DNA of 64,000 bases from Microlunatus flavus (GTDB lineage: Bacteria > Actinomycetota > Actinomycetes > Propionibacteriales > Propionibacteriaceae): NCBI RefSeq assembly GCF_900110855.1, contig NZ_FOFA01000005.1, forward strand, positions 248,001 to 312,000, in the 5' to 3' direction. The position numbers and the translations under genes are program-made. Shown one piece after another: positions 51,491 through 60,167 of this stretch (positions within the stretch are counted from its first letter, which is position 1; every line of letters starts with the position of its first letter). The notes beneath the pieces are model-generated. The model ran no database searches and was not told where the DNA came from. It worked only from the letters and a program-made list of their open reading frames with translations.

Positions 51491-52651
51491 ATGCCCAGCA
51501 AGCGACGCAAGGCGATCCCACACCTAGAGCGCTTGAAGGTCTGGGTCCGCTCCGGAGGGCGGTGCGCCATCTGCGGGCGCTACCTGCTGGAGGGCGCGCT
51601 GGCTCATCTCGAGGTCACGCTCGGCGAGCTCGCCCACATCGTTGGCCAGCAGACGACCGAAGGGTCCCCCCGCGGGGAGCACGAGCTGCCCGAGGGGGAG
51701 CGTGACAAGGCCGAGAACCTCATGCTCCTGTGCGCCGGGGAGCACGACGAAGTCGACCGGGCCGGCTCGGTCGACGTCCTCACCGTCGAGCGGCTGCGGA
51801 AGATCAAGAACGAGCACGAGGCGTGGATCTTCCGGATGACCGGCCTGGAGCGGAACCGTGGCACGGCCGTCCTGCGCATGATCGGGATGGTCCGCGGGAA
51901 CGCCGTCGAACTGTCGCGCCCGGCAGCCTCCGACGCAGTCCTCCGCTCCGACGACCGCTTCCCGGACTTCCCGCTCAGCTACGAGCAGTACGGCTTCGAG
52001 ATCGACCTGCGTCACGTCGCGCAGGAAGGCACCGACGCGTACTGGTCCGGGGCGCGAGCCATCATCGACGAGACCATCGAGCACAAGCTCAAGGAGGCGG
52101 TCCGTCGAGACTCGATTCGCCACCTAAGCGTCTTCGGGTTCGCCCGGCTCCCGCTGCTGGTCTACCTGGGCAGCCGGCTCGACGACACCTACGAGGTCGC
52201 CGTCTACCAGCGCCACCGGTCGACAAACAGCTGGGCGTGGCCCGACGACGCAGACCCCGTCGAGCTCGACGTGGAGACCTACCCCGCCAGCGATTGCAGC
52301 TCCAGCGACGCCGTGCTCGTGCTCAACGTCGCGGGCACCATCCAGCCGGAGGAACTCCCCCACGAGGTGTCGACGTACCGACGTCTGGTGCTGTCACCCG
52401 TAGGGAAGACGCCCGCCGTTGACCTGATCTCCTCACCGACAGCCCTCGAGAGCTTCTCCAGGCGCGTCCGAGAGCTGCTCTCCGAGCTGGAGGTGACCGA
52501 CAAGCAGATGCCGGCACTTCACGTCTTCGCGGCACTGCCGCTGTCCGCCGCTGTCGCCCTCGGCCGGGCCCGTGACCCGCACGTCCACCCCCCGTTCGTC
52601 GTGTACGACCGCGCCGACGGCTCCTACCGACCCGCGCTGGAGATCTCGTGA
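51491..52651 (+). CDS. cap5: CBASS effector: HNH endonuclease with SAVED domain (Cap5-like)
   Basis: A 386-residue effector nuclease. The N-terminal HNH domain contains CAICGRYLL (Cys 25, Cys 28), GELAHIVGQ (His 49), ENLMLLC (Asn 76, Cys 81) and EHDEVD (His 85). A SAVED sensor domain follows from about residue 150 (LRHVAQEG, HLSVFGFARLPLLVYLGSRLDD and HVFAALPLSAAVALGR). The family binds a cyclic oligonucleotide through SAVED and then degrades DNA, killing the infected cell. An AAGGAG site precedes the ATG. The CD-NTase gene overlaps its last four bases (GTGA), so both are made together. Confidence 0.93.
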   Translation: MPSKRRKAIPHLERLKVWVRSGGRCAICGRYLLEGALAHLEVTLGELAHIVGQQTTEGSPRGEHELPEGERDKAENLMLLCAGEHDEVDRAGSVDVLTVERLRKIKNEHEAWIFRMTGLERNRGTAVLRMIGMVRGNAVELSRPAASDAVLRSDDRFPDFPLSYEQYGFEIDLRHVAQEGTDAYWSGARAIIDETIEHKLKEAVRRDSIRHLSVFGFARLPLLVYLGSRLDDTYEVAVYQRHRSTNSWAWPDDADPVELDVETYPASDCSSSDAVLVLNVAGTIQPEELPHEVSTYRRLVLSPVGKTPAVDLISSPTALESFSRRVRELLSELEVTDKQMPALHVFAALPLSAAVALGRARDPHVHPPFVVYDRADGSYRPALEIS

Positions 52652-53976
52652 ATCTGACCGGCTACTTCAAGGCGTTCCTCGACAACACCGTCGACCTGAA
52701 CCAGACCCGGCTCGACCAGCTCGACAGTCGGGTGGCCTCGATCGTCAACGTGCTCGAGAACGACAGCGAGCTCGGCGAACACGTGCGCGAGCACATCCGC
52801 CAGGGCTCGTGGGCGCACCGGACCATCATCAAGCCGCTGAACAACCACGAGTTCGACGCCGACATCCTCCTGCGCCTCGACGAGGAGCAGGAGTGGGACG
52901 AGCAGCAGTACCTCGACGAGGTCTGGGCCGCCCTGCGTCGCTCGTCGATGTACCGCCATATGGTGAAGAAGAAGAACCGGTGCGTCCGCGTCGTGTACGC
53001 CGGCGACTGTCACGTCGACGTCGTGCCCCACGTCCACCTCGCCGACGGTCGCCAGGTCATCGTGAACTACGAGGAGGCGGTGTTCGAGGAGACCAACCCA
53101 GAGGGCTTCACGGCCTGGATGAAGGAGCGCGACACCCTCGCGCACCGCAACCTCCGCAAGGTCCTGCGCCTGCTGAAGTACCTGCGCGACTACAAGCAGA
53201 CGTTCAGCGTGCCGTCGATCATCCTCACCCTGCTCGTCGCCGAGCGTGTCACCGCCTGGGACGCCGACGAGCGCTACAAGGACGTTCCCACGGCGCTGAA
53301 GAACCTGCTCGACGACCTCGACACGTGGCTCCAGATGTACCCGACGATGCCCACGCTCGAGGACCCCAGTTGCCCGGGCACGACCTTCAACCACCGCTGG
53401 GACCAGGCGCAATACGAGAACTTCCGCACCAAGATCGCGAGGTACTCCGGCTGGGTCACCGAGGCCTACGACGAGACCGACAAGCAGAAGAGCATCACCG
53501 CCTGGAAGCGCGTGTTCGGTGACGCCTTCAAGGCCCCCGCAGCTCTCAGCGCCGCGTTGAGCTCAGCACGTACGGACGAGGCGCCCGTCCTGCTTCCTCG
53601 TGCTCCCAAGGAGCAGTACATCGAAGAGCGCGGGTACGAGATGGTGCTCAGCCACAAGGCTCAGATCACGGCCATGGTGCTCAAGAAGGACGGGTTCCGG
53701 TCAGGGCCCCTGCGCCGGCTTGGATCAGTCGGCAAGCACCGGAGGGTGCGCTTCAGCGTCACGACAGATGTTCCCGGCCCCGTCGACGTGTTCTGGAAGG
53801 TCCGCAACGTCGGACCGGAGGCGGCCCACCAGCTTCGAGGCGAGATCAGCAAGGACGACGGCAGTCTGAGCCGCACCGAGCCGACCATGTACCGCGGACG
53901 CCACTACGTCGAGGTCTACATCGTCAAGAACGACCGGGTACTGGCGATGGACCGGCACGACGTCCCCATCTCCTAG
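52648..53976 (+). CDS. CBASS cyclic-oligonucleotide synthase (CD-NTase) with AGS-C-like C-terminus
   Basis: A 442-residue nucleotidyltransferase that makes the second messenger on phage infection. The SMODS active site is complete: GSWAHRTI (Gly 53, Ser 54), then FDADILLRL (Asp 70, Asp 72) and HVDVVPHV (Asp 124). Helices of the NTase core run to about residue 320. The final ~110 residues (HKAQITAMVLKK, RRVRFSVTTDVPGPVDVFWKVRNVGPEA and YRGRHYVEVYIVKN) resemble the AGS-C sensor domain linked to such enzymes. No Cap2/Cap3, HORMA or TRIP13 gene is present, so it is a minimal two-gene system. The clade and product are not assignable by eye. Confidence 0.9.
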   Translation: MNLTGYFKAFLDNTVDLNQTRLDQLDSRVASIVNVLENDSELGEHVREHIRQGSWAHRTIIKPLNNHEFDADILLRLDEEQEWDEQQYLDEVWAALRRSSMYRHMVKKKNRCVRVVYAGDCHVDVVPHVHLADGRQVIVNYEEAVFEETNPEGFTAWMKERDTLAHRNLRKVLRLLKYLRDYKQTFSVPSIILTLLVAERVTAWDADERYKDVPTALKNLLDDLDTWLQMYPTMPTLEDPSCPGTTFNHRWDQAQYENFRTKIARYSGWVTEAYDETDKQKSITAWKRVFGDAFKAPAALSAALSSARTDEAPVLLPRAPKEQYIEERGYEMVLSHKAQITAMVLKKDGFRSGPLRRLGSVGKHRRVRFSVTTDVPGPVDVFWKVRNVGPEAAHQLRGEISKDDGSLSRTEPTMYRGRHYVEVYIVKNDRVLAMDRHDVPIS

Positions 53977-54026
53977 TCCTTCGACGTCAGCGGCTCCGCA
54001 TCCGAGCGAAGGTGGTGCCAAGCCTC

Positions 54027-54063
54027 CGGCGCCCTGGGCTCCTGTGCACAGGGCCGGGCGCCG
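54027..54063. terminator. Bidirectional hairpin between CBASS and the unknown operon
   Basis: CGGCGCCC and GGGCGCCG pair across a 21-base interval that itself contains a second pairing (CCCTG/CAGGG). It lies between converging stop codons at 53976 and 54065. There is no T-tract. Confidence 0.5.
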
Positions 54064-54064
54064 C

Positions 54065-54565
54065 TCACACCTCGAGGCTCGTCTCCACGGGCAGCGACGC
54101 GTACGCACTGCTGCTGGTTCCCACTAGCGAGGCGAGTTGCGAGCCGACGTCATCTGCGGTCAGGTCGACGCCGTCCGTCCGCACGATGACGACCAGACAA
54201 CTGCCCTGTCGGTCGTCGACCGCTGCCCACCAGCCGTCTGGCGCCCAGGGGGTCAGGTCGTCGAGGAGGGCCTGTCCGTCAACGACCAGGCGGAGCCGGT
54301 CCGAGCCGATGACGAGGTGGCCGTCTGACTTGGATGGCAGCGGCTCTCCGAACCGCACCCAGCCCCGCTGGAGGAGCTGGGGAACGAGGACATCGGCCTC
54401 GTCGGTGGTCGCCATCAGCGCCGGAATCGGGTGCTGCCCCGGGACCAGCGTCTTGGCGTACACGAGGTCACGATAGGGGCCCAGCTCGGAGGCCTTGAGA
54501 GGCTTCGGCAGCGCTCTCGATTCAGGGCACGACGGCCGTCGGCTCCTCGGCCAGCGTCTCCTCAT
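54065..54565 (-). CDS. Unknown protein, last gene of the 54-56 kb operon
   Basis: Unrecognised soluble protein, about 166 residues from the ATG at 54565; the Arg-rich first ~15 residues are doubtful and a start further in is possible. Well-formed segments are LVYAKTLVPGQHPIPALMA, LVPQLLQRGWVRFGEPLPS and GWWAAVDDRQGSCLVVIVRTDGVDLT. No cysteine motif, membrane helix or known catalytic pattern is seen. It is 34 bases after the preceding gene, so probably co-transcribed. It is not assignable to a family by eye. Confidence 0.55.
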   Translation of the reverse strand: MRRRWPRSRRPSCPESRALPKPLKASELGPYRDLVYAKTLVPGQHPIPALMATTDEADVLVPQLLQRGWVRFGEPLPSKSDGHLVIGSDRLRLVVDGQALLDDLTPWAPDGWWAAVDDRQGSCLVVIVRTDGVDLTADDVGSQLASLVGTSSSAYASLPVETSLEV

Positions 54566-54599
54566 TGTGGTTCGCGACCGGCGGCGTGGAGGCGGCTGA

Positions 54600-55088
54600 T
54601 TAGTCCCACCAGAGGCTGATGACGGTCGCCTGGTCGACACCATTGCGCGCTTCGAGCCCGGTGCCCGTCCACTGCGGTTCGGTGGAGTCCCAGCCGGACC
54701 AGGCTTCTGCGACGGCCGCCTCGGCCTGGCCCGGCCACGCCTGCGACAGTTGCTCGACCACGGCGGCGGCAGCCGGGGCGGGTATGCAAATGGCATCAAC
54801 GCGCAGCGCGCTGTAGGAGGCGTTGACGGACCCGCAGAGGCGGCCGCCGTACTTCTTTCCGATGTCGACCAGCCAAGCCGCAGGCGGCTGGTCGTTCGGG
54901 CGCTTCTCGGCAGCCGAGGGGACCTCCGAGAGCGCGGCGCGCAGCACCGCAGGCGGTGCGTCGGAGAACCGGAAGTACCGCGTGGCGCCTGTCGGTCCCT
55001 GCTGCGCTGGCACCGCGGCGTCGGCGTGAGGCAGGAGCAGCTCGGTCAGCCGCCGCCCCACCGACGCATCTGCTGTGCTGGTCGTCAC
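54600..55088 (-). CDS. Unknown protein of the 54-56 kb operon
   Basis: Unrecognised protein of 162 residues from a GTG at 55088. It has distinctive, foldable-looking stretches (GATRYFRFSDAPPAVLRAAL, WLVDIGKKYGGRLCGSVNASYSALRVDAICIPAPAAAAVV and NGVDQATVISLWWD) and no membrane segment. The Trp-rich C-terminus and mixed helical/strand pattern suggest a compact alpha/beta domain. It lies 67 bases downstream of the previous gene of the operon. No role can be proposed beyond its place in a defence-gene neighbourhood. Confidence 0.6.
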   Translation of the reverse strand: MTTSTADASVGRRLTELLLPHADAAVPAQQGPTGATRYFRFSDAPPAVLRAALSEVPSAAEKRPNDQPPAAWLVDIGKKYGGRLCGSVNASYSALRVDAICIPAPAAAAVVEQLSQAWPGQAEAAVAEAWSGWDSTEPQWTGTGLEARNGVDQATVISLWWD

Positions 55089-55155
55089 CCCGAGAAGTCT
55101 CCGCGTGTGGACCAGGCCGGGCAACCAGGTTCGCCCGCTCGTTGACCGCGCACGG

Positions 55156-55446
55156 TCATCCCCGTGGCACCGGGAGCTCGGGCGGCTGGCAGATGGCCTC
55201 GACGGTCGCGACCGCTTCCTCGAGACGCAGCGGTTCGTGGCCGAAGCAGCAGAGCTCGACGACCAAGTAAGCGGCGGGCAGTCCCAGCCGCTCGGCACGG
55301 TCACACAGCTCGATCGACCACTCGGCGTACTCGCGGGTCCACCTGAAATGCTCGAACTGGTCGGCGCCAGACCGGATGCCCCCGAAGAAGGCGGCGACCA
55401 GGCGGGTGCGAAGGTCGCCTTCCGGCTCCTCGGCTGACGTCGTCAC
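55156..55446 (-). CDS. Unknown small protein of the 54-56 kb operon
   Basis: Unrecognised 96-residue acidic, mostly helical protein. Its GTG start overlaps the previous stop codon (GTGA), giving a firm start and translational coupling. Segments include LVAAFFGGIRSGADQFEHFRW and WSIELCDRAERLGLPAAYLVVELCCFGHEPLRLEEAV, with adjacent Cys residues. It has no signal peptide. Its small size and tight coupling suggest it works with the upstream paralogue-pair protein. Confidence 0.6.
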   Translation of the reverse strand: MTTSAEEPEGDLRTRLVAAFFGGIRSGADQFEHFRWTREYAEWSIELCDRAERLGLPAAYLVVELCCFGHEPLRLEEAVATVEAICQPPELPVPRG

Positions 55447-56174
55447 CGCGCCATCTTCAGCGGAGGGTCGGCCACCGCCGCGATCGCGGAGGAGGCGGAC
55501 GTCGCCCGCTCGCCCGGCACGTCGACTGAGGCGATCGCCTCCGCGGCGATCAGAAGCTCGACGGGGTCTCCCGTCCAGGTGGGCACGAGCTTGAGCGCGA
55601 TGTCGCGCACGGCGCGCGTGATCTGCCCGCTTCGCTCGGCAGCGCGTACCTCGTGACGCAGCGAGATGTCGATGAACCGTCGGCGGTACTCGGGCAGCTC
55701 GTCGTCGATGTAATCGGCGGCCTCGCGGCTCGTACCGGCACATTCCCGGTGGTAGCGAGCCGTCGCCAGTCTTTTCACGGCCGTGCTGAGCAGCCACTCG
55801 TCGCTGGACCTCCAGCCTGCTTCGCGCATGGCCGCCATCACCCGTTCAAGGTCGCTGTTCACCGGCTCGTGTCTCCCACGGCGAGGACGGCGCGAGCGGT
55901 CATCAGCAATTCGGCACTGCCGGTGCCGGCCCAAGTTGGGGAGCAGCGCGTCGAGCACCCGGGCCTCGTCGACGCCGTTCTCACCGCGGAGCGATGCGCC
56001 GTACAGCTCCCGCGCGATCGCGCTGCGAGTCCTCTGCCGCGCCGCGTTGACGTTGCCTCGCGTTGCCTGGAGCTGTGCCAGCTCGCGTCGATCGCGCGCC
56101 CGGCGCAGCACGTTGTCGGCCCACTCATCCCCGGTGAAACCGACCTTCTGCCACGCTCCCGCTCGTTCACGCAA
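55443..56174 (-). CDS. Unknown tandem-paralogue protein, or two genes joined by a frameshift
   Basis: As sequenced this is one frame of 243 residues (TTG start after AGGAG). It appears to be two related genes. Part A runs from 56174 to about residue 80; removing one base from the G-run at 55938-55941 would let it end PTWAGTGSAELLMTARAVLAVGD-TSR at a stop at 55859. Part B starts at GTG 55862, overlapping that stop in the same GTGA style used by the next gene, and ends with VPTWTGDPVELLIAAEAIASVD. The two matching C-terminal segments show A and B are paralogues. The linker read without the shift is Arg-rich and looks non-coding. Function unknown. Confidence 0.55.
   Translation of the reverse strand: MRERAGAWQKVGFTGDEWADNVLRRARDRRELAQLQATRGNVNAARQRTRSAIARELYGASLRGENGVDEARVLDALLPNLGRHRQCRIADDRSRRPRRGRHEPVNSDLERVMAAMREAGWRSSDEWLLSTAVKRLATARYHRECAGTSREAADYIDDELPEYRRRFIDISLRHEVRAAERSGQITRAVRDIALKLVPTWTGDPVELLIAAEAIASVDVPGERATSASSAIAAVADPPLKMAR
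55938..55941. other. G-run at an apparent +1 frameshift
   Basis: Four Gs (CCCC on the coding strand) occur where the reading of part A leaves its paralogue-like frame. A run of three would give a normal end and the usual GTGA overlap. It is an assembly error, a real mutation, or a programmed shift. Confidence 0.55.
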
Positions 56175-56771
56175 GCTCTCCTGCTAGTCGGGCGGGCCAG
56201 GTGAGCTTGGCCCGATTCGGTCGGTTCACGCCGACGCCGGTCCTGCAGTCGTGAATTACCGATGCGACAGTGCGGGTCGTCCACGATGCCCGCGCCCTCC
56301 TGAGAAAGCCGCGCGACCTGCACATGCCGCCGATGATGTCGCGCAGAGCGGACAGCGATCACGGACGAAGTGGTCGACGGGTCCGGTTCAGCTCAGCCGA
56401 GGTGGACTGCTTGTCACCGCTCGTGGACAGCCGGTCTCGAGAGCTCGGTAGCGCCCGATGGTCCTGGCATCGCGACGGTGTCCACCGGACCGTCTGCGGC
56501 ATGACGACTCCCCGCACGACTTTCCGCCAGCGGCTCGACCAATTGCGCGCCCTGTCGCGTCCTAACCTCGGACAGACGTTCGACAGGCCTGGTGAGCAGA
56601 TGCTCCTGCCTCTTGGCTCCAGCGATCTGGCCGTGACCAGGTCCAACGATGACAACGCGGTAACCGGCGCAACTCCGACATCGGGTGCTCGGTCTCGGAG
56701 TTGAAACCAAGCTCATTGCCTTGATTGAAGTGGTCGGCACGGTGCGGGTTCCCAGCGACAAGGAGCCCACC
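56175..56771. other. Divergent intergenic region before the recombinase gene
   Basis: A 597-bp gap between the unknown operon and the recombinase. Apart from one possible small gene (56501-56704) no coding signal is seen. It must contain both promoters and is a candidate location for the recombinase's own recognition site. Confidence 0.4.
56501..56704 (+). CDS. Possible small protein upstream of the recombinase
   Basis: A 67-residue frame from ATG with moderately biased codons. It begins MTTPRTTFRQRLDQLRALSRPN and ends before the recombinase start. There is no recognised motif and only a weak ribosome-binding site. It may be a small regulator or not a gene. Confidence 0.3.
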   Translation: MTTPRTTFRQRLDQLRALSRPNLGQTFDRPGEQMLLPLGSSDLAVTRSNDDNAVTGATPTSGARSRS

Positions 56772-59700
56772 ATGAACGACCTCCTGGCCAGCTACCACCC
56801 CGACATCGTGCCCCTGGTGCACATGTGCCGACGCTTGCTTAAGGCATCGGTTTCCGCACCAGCGGCCTTCAGCAAGATCTGTCTTCCGCGCTGGACGATC
56901 GTCCTGGCCCGGGTGTCCGACGAGTCTCGCAAGAAGTTCCAGGACAACCTCGACGAAGACCTGGACTGGCTCTGTGGCAACCCGGCGGCCGCCTGGGTGA
57001 AGGCAAACGTCACCGACGTAGAGGCCTTCCGAGCGACTGCGGCCGGCGAGCGCGCACGCGCCAAGGTCGGCATGGAGCCCCTCTACGCCCCAGGCACCAA
57101 GAGGCTCATCGGTGGAGTTCTCGCCCGCGACGGTTGGCTGTTCGTCTTCCTCCTCTCGTCGGCGGCCAAGGCCGACCTGCCGCAGGGGCGCAACGCCGCC
57201 ACGGAGGCGATCCTGGCCTGCCTCCTGGCGGCTGCGCACCACGACCCGCACGACCGCGACGGCCGTCCGTTGCTATACGCGCACTCCCTCGACCGGATCC
57301 TCCGGGCCGAGGAGTACGCCTGGGCCGTCCACTTTACACTCACCCGCACCTATGCCCTCGTCAACGCCGCAGGAACCGAGTTCGACGCCCTCGGCGCCAA
57401 TGCCAAGGACGCGTGGACCCTGATCACCTTCGGCGCCTCCCGTGGACGCGACGACACAGCACGCCGCTTCCTCATCGCCAGGCTCAACAAGGCCCGCGCC
57501 GGCAACTGGCCCGGCAACGCGGTCGGCCTTCCCCGAGGATTCGGGCCGACGACCGACCTCGGCTCCGACGGTCAACCCCTCCCGAACCCGAGCGACGAGC
57601 AGCGCAGCGTGCGACGACCTGTCCCCGACCGTCGCCAGCAGTGGGAGGTCCAGACCATCGTCACAGCCGCACTGAACCCTGAGGTCACCACTTGGGCCGC
57701 GCTGGCCCGCGCCTGCGGCGCTGCCGGCGTCACCTCGCGAGGCGCTGACGAGACCGGCACTCCCCTGTCCGAGCTGCGGGACCTGACCTACGCCGGCCGG
57801 CTCTTGCTCACTCCCGACAAGATCCGCGCCTACTGCACCGGCCTGCTGCGCCACACCGAGACCGGAGTGACACCAGGGCAGTTCAACCCCGGCGACGGCC
57901 ATCGCCTCGTACCACGGTTCCCCGGGGACGCCTTCGGCTCGGTCACCTACGACGTGCGGGTGGGCCGGCCTGAAGATCACGGATGGACCTGGGGCATCAG
58001 CCCAGAGCAGTGGCGCGATGTCCTGATCAAGTTCTGGCTTCCACGAGCTTTCAGCCCTCGGGACTGGAGCTGGAAGGACACGCCTGCTGAGTGGGGTTGG
58101 AACGAGATCCTCGAGGCCGCGCGTCAGGGTCAGCCACAAGACGTCGGCCGAGCCGCCTCCGACACCGAGATGCGACCGTTCTCAGGGCTCATCAAGTGGA
58201 ATGACGCCACGCATCGCCACCTGCTGCGTTGCAGCAGCTCCGAACGCGGGAGAGAGGACCGCTACGAGTGGCGGCGGCAGGCTCACGCCGAGGCCCGCGG
58301 CTCCACCTCGGGGGCCAGCTACACCATGAGCAGCAACGACGGCGAGTCTGTCTCCAGCTGGCCCGTCAAGGAGTTCCATGCAGCCTGGGCGAACCTGGCC
58401 GAGGAGCTCGTCGTCGGACTCATCGCAGACGACCCACACGTCCTCCCCTCGGTCCTGCCCGCCTGTCCTGGGCCGGACGCAGCGGAGCTACGACCAAACC
58501 TCGACAGCCCTGCACGGGCAGCCCGGGCGCGCGAGGAAGCGGCTCTACGAGACGTTGTCCGGACCCATGCGAAGGACGTGGACGCTCTGTCGCTTTCCGC
58601 CGCCCAGAAGCGGGCGGTTGGGGCTGAACAGGCGGCCGCGCGGTACGAGCGCCTCGTCGACACCACCGCGAGCGCGCATGAGCAGGCTGAGCGGAAGCTG
58701 CAGGCCCTGCTTGCAAGCCCGTTGCCTACTCCTGCCGACGACCGTGCTCCGCTCGCCGACTTCGGACCGCCCGCGGCGATCCTTGCTGCCCTGACCGGCC
58801 CGTTCGCCACGGGACGCGCCCCCAAGACCCTTCGCGAAGCCCTCCGAGCCTTTGGTGGAGGTAACACCCGGCTTCACGAGGTGGACGCCACGACCGTGCG
58901 ACTCGACGTCACCGTCGCCGTTCGCCGAACGGACGGAACCCTCAAGACCGCGTCCGGCTCCACCCTCCTCAGACGAAGCCGTCCCAATCTCGAGACCAGG
59001 GAAGCCCGAGCACGGCGCGAACAGGCCAAGGTCGAGCTCGCTCGCAAGTGGTTCTACGACGGCATCAGCCTCGACACCCTCGCTCGACTCGCCGGCACCA
59101 CACCGACTCACGCACAGCGAATCGTGCGCGAACAGCTCGCGACAGGAGACGTCCGAAGCGCCGGTCAGGCTCTGCTCGATGAGCTCGCCGCATCGAGGAT
59201 CCCGCAGCGTGGGCTCCGCGCCGCCATCGCAGCACATCCGATACCCGAAGCGCGGGCATGCGTCTGGAGCGACTTCCACCCGACCGACGCGGTGCCGCAG
59301 CACCTCCACCCCGACTTCCCGGCCGTGGTCCGCGCCACCTACCGCCAATCAACTCATGGCTGGGACCCGCGGACACCGCTGCTAGACGCACGCTCCGACC
59401 ACCGCATCGACGCGATCACGGTCCTCCGCCACCTGCCCGATCCGAGCAGAACGGTTCGCTCTGACCACCTCGCCGCCCTTCTTGGTGTCCCCGTCCGCCA
59501 CATCAACACGATCAGCGGTGGCAGCACGCGCACACAGACCCCCCTGCCTGCAAGCCTTCGGAGAGGCACAGGGTGGAACCGCACCACGGCGGGCGTCGGT
59601 CAGAACGCTCACCGATCGGTGGGCCTCATCCGCTGCCCGTGGACGGACTGCCCCTCCCCGACCGCCGACGTGGTGCTGCTGCTCCCCGAAGTCGTGATCG

Positions 59701-60071
59701 GAACGGACTCCAGCGTGATCTGCCGCAACTGCCGGCGGCCGCCGACCCGCAACGTCAGCTTTCCCCGGAGCTACATGACTGTCGCCGCGAGCGTCGAGAC
59801 CCGCGCAGGCACCTGGATTCGCTGCTGGTCCCCCGAGTGCACCACCGACCTTGGAGCGGGTCCAGCAGTGATGTGGCGCTGGAACGACGCGCCTGCCAGC
59901 GCCGTCGACGCCCACCCGGCATGCGCGGACGCGGGCAGCCACGGGGCAACTAACAAGGCCATCCGGTTGTGGGCGAGCGGCCACGGTCACGCTGTCGCAG
60001 ACCGAGGCAGGATTCCTGCCCAGGTCCGTGCCGCCTACGAGGCCCACCAAAAGGCCGAGCTCACCTCCTAG
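56772..60071 (+). CDS. Very large serine-recombinase-like protein with HTH and C-terminal Cys pairs
   Basis: A 1,099-residue protein; AAGGAG seven bases before the ATG at 56772 decides the start over an upstream frame. The N-terminal part resembles a serine recombinase catalytic domain: TIVLARVSDESRKKFQDNLDEDLDWL (putative nucleophile Ser 49, Arg 47), then SLDRILRAEEYAW (Asp 174, Arg 175) and AGTEFDALG followed by a recombinase-type region (WAALARACGAAGVTSRG). A coiled-coil-like stretch, a helix-turn-helix (ISLDTLARLAGTTPTHAQRI) and C-terminal Cys pairs (CPWTDC, CRNC and CWSPEC) follow. At nearly twice the usual length it is a divergent member. It probably moves the element. Confidence 0.65.
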   Translation: MNDLLASYHPDIVPLVHMCRRLLKASVSAPAAFSKICLPRWTIVLARVSDESRKKFQDNLDEDLDWLCGNPAAAWVKANVTDVEAFRATAAGERARAKVGMEPLYAPGTKRLIGGVLARDGWLFVFLLSSAAKADLPQGRNAATEAILACLLAAAHHDPHDRDGRPLLYAHSLDRILRAEEYAWAVHFTLTRTYALVNAAGTEFDALGANAKDAWTLITFGASRGRDDTARRFLIARLNKARAGNWPGNAVGLPRGFGPTTDLGSDGQPLPNPSDEQRSVRRPVPDRRQQWEVQTIVTAALNPEVTTWAALARACGAAGVTSRGADETGTPLSELRDLTYAGRLLLTPDKIRAYCTGLLRHTETGVTPGQFNPGDGHRLVPRFPGDAFGSVTYDVRVGRPEDHGWTWGISPEQWRDVLIKFWLPRAFSPRDWSWKDTPAEWGWNEILEAARQGQPQDVGRAASDTEMRPFSGLIKWNDATHRHLLRCSSSERGREDRYEWRRQAHAEARGSTSGASYTMSSNDGESVSSWPVKEFHAAWANLAEELVVGLIADDPHVLPSVLPACPGPDAAELRPNLDSPARAARAREEAALRDVVRTHAKDVDALSLSAAQKRAVGAEQAAARYERLVDTTASAHEQAERKLQALLASPLPTPADDRAPLADFGPPAAILAALTGPFATGRAPKTLREALRAFGGGNTRLHEVDATTVRLDVTVAVRRTDGTLKTASGSTLLRRSRPNLETREARARREQAKVELARKWFYDGISLDTLARLAGTTPTHAQRIVREQLATGDVRSAGQALLDELAASRIPQRGLRAAIAAHPIPEARACVWSDFHPTDAVPQHLHPDFPAVVRATYRQSTHGWDPRTPLLDARSDHRIDAITVLRHLPDPSRTVRSDHLAALLGVPVRHINTISGGSTRTQTPLPASLRRGTGWNRTTAGVGQNAHRSVGLIRCPWTDCPSPTADVVLLLPEVVIGTDSSVICRNCRRPPTRNVSFPRSYMTVAASVETRAGTWIRCWSPECTTDLGAGPAVMWRWNDAPASAVDAHPACADAGSHGATNKAIRLWASGHGHAVADRGRIPAQVRAAYEAHQKAELTS

Positions 60072-60167
60072 GGCAGCCCGCCTGTCGGCTGGGCAACGCG
60101 AACGACGAACGCGGGCTGAATCGACGGTCCTCCTGACTCGATTGACGTCCGGGCCGAGCCCCGGACG

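Noticed and set aside
54544-54600. Open reading in frame after the stop codon of the 54600-55088 gene (ends ...EEPTAVVP)
   Set aside because: It is under 20 codons, follows a TAA stop, and no homologous extension is known to me; treated as chance, though it could be a remnant of a longer protein.
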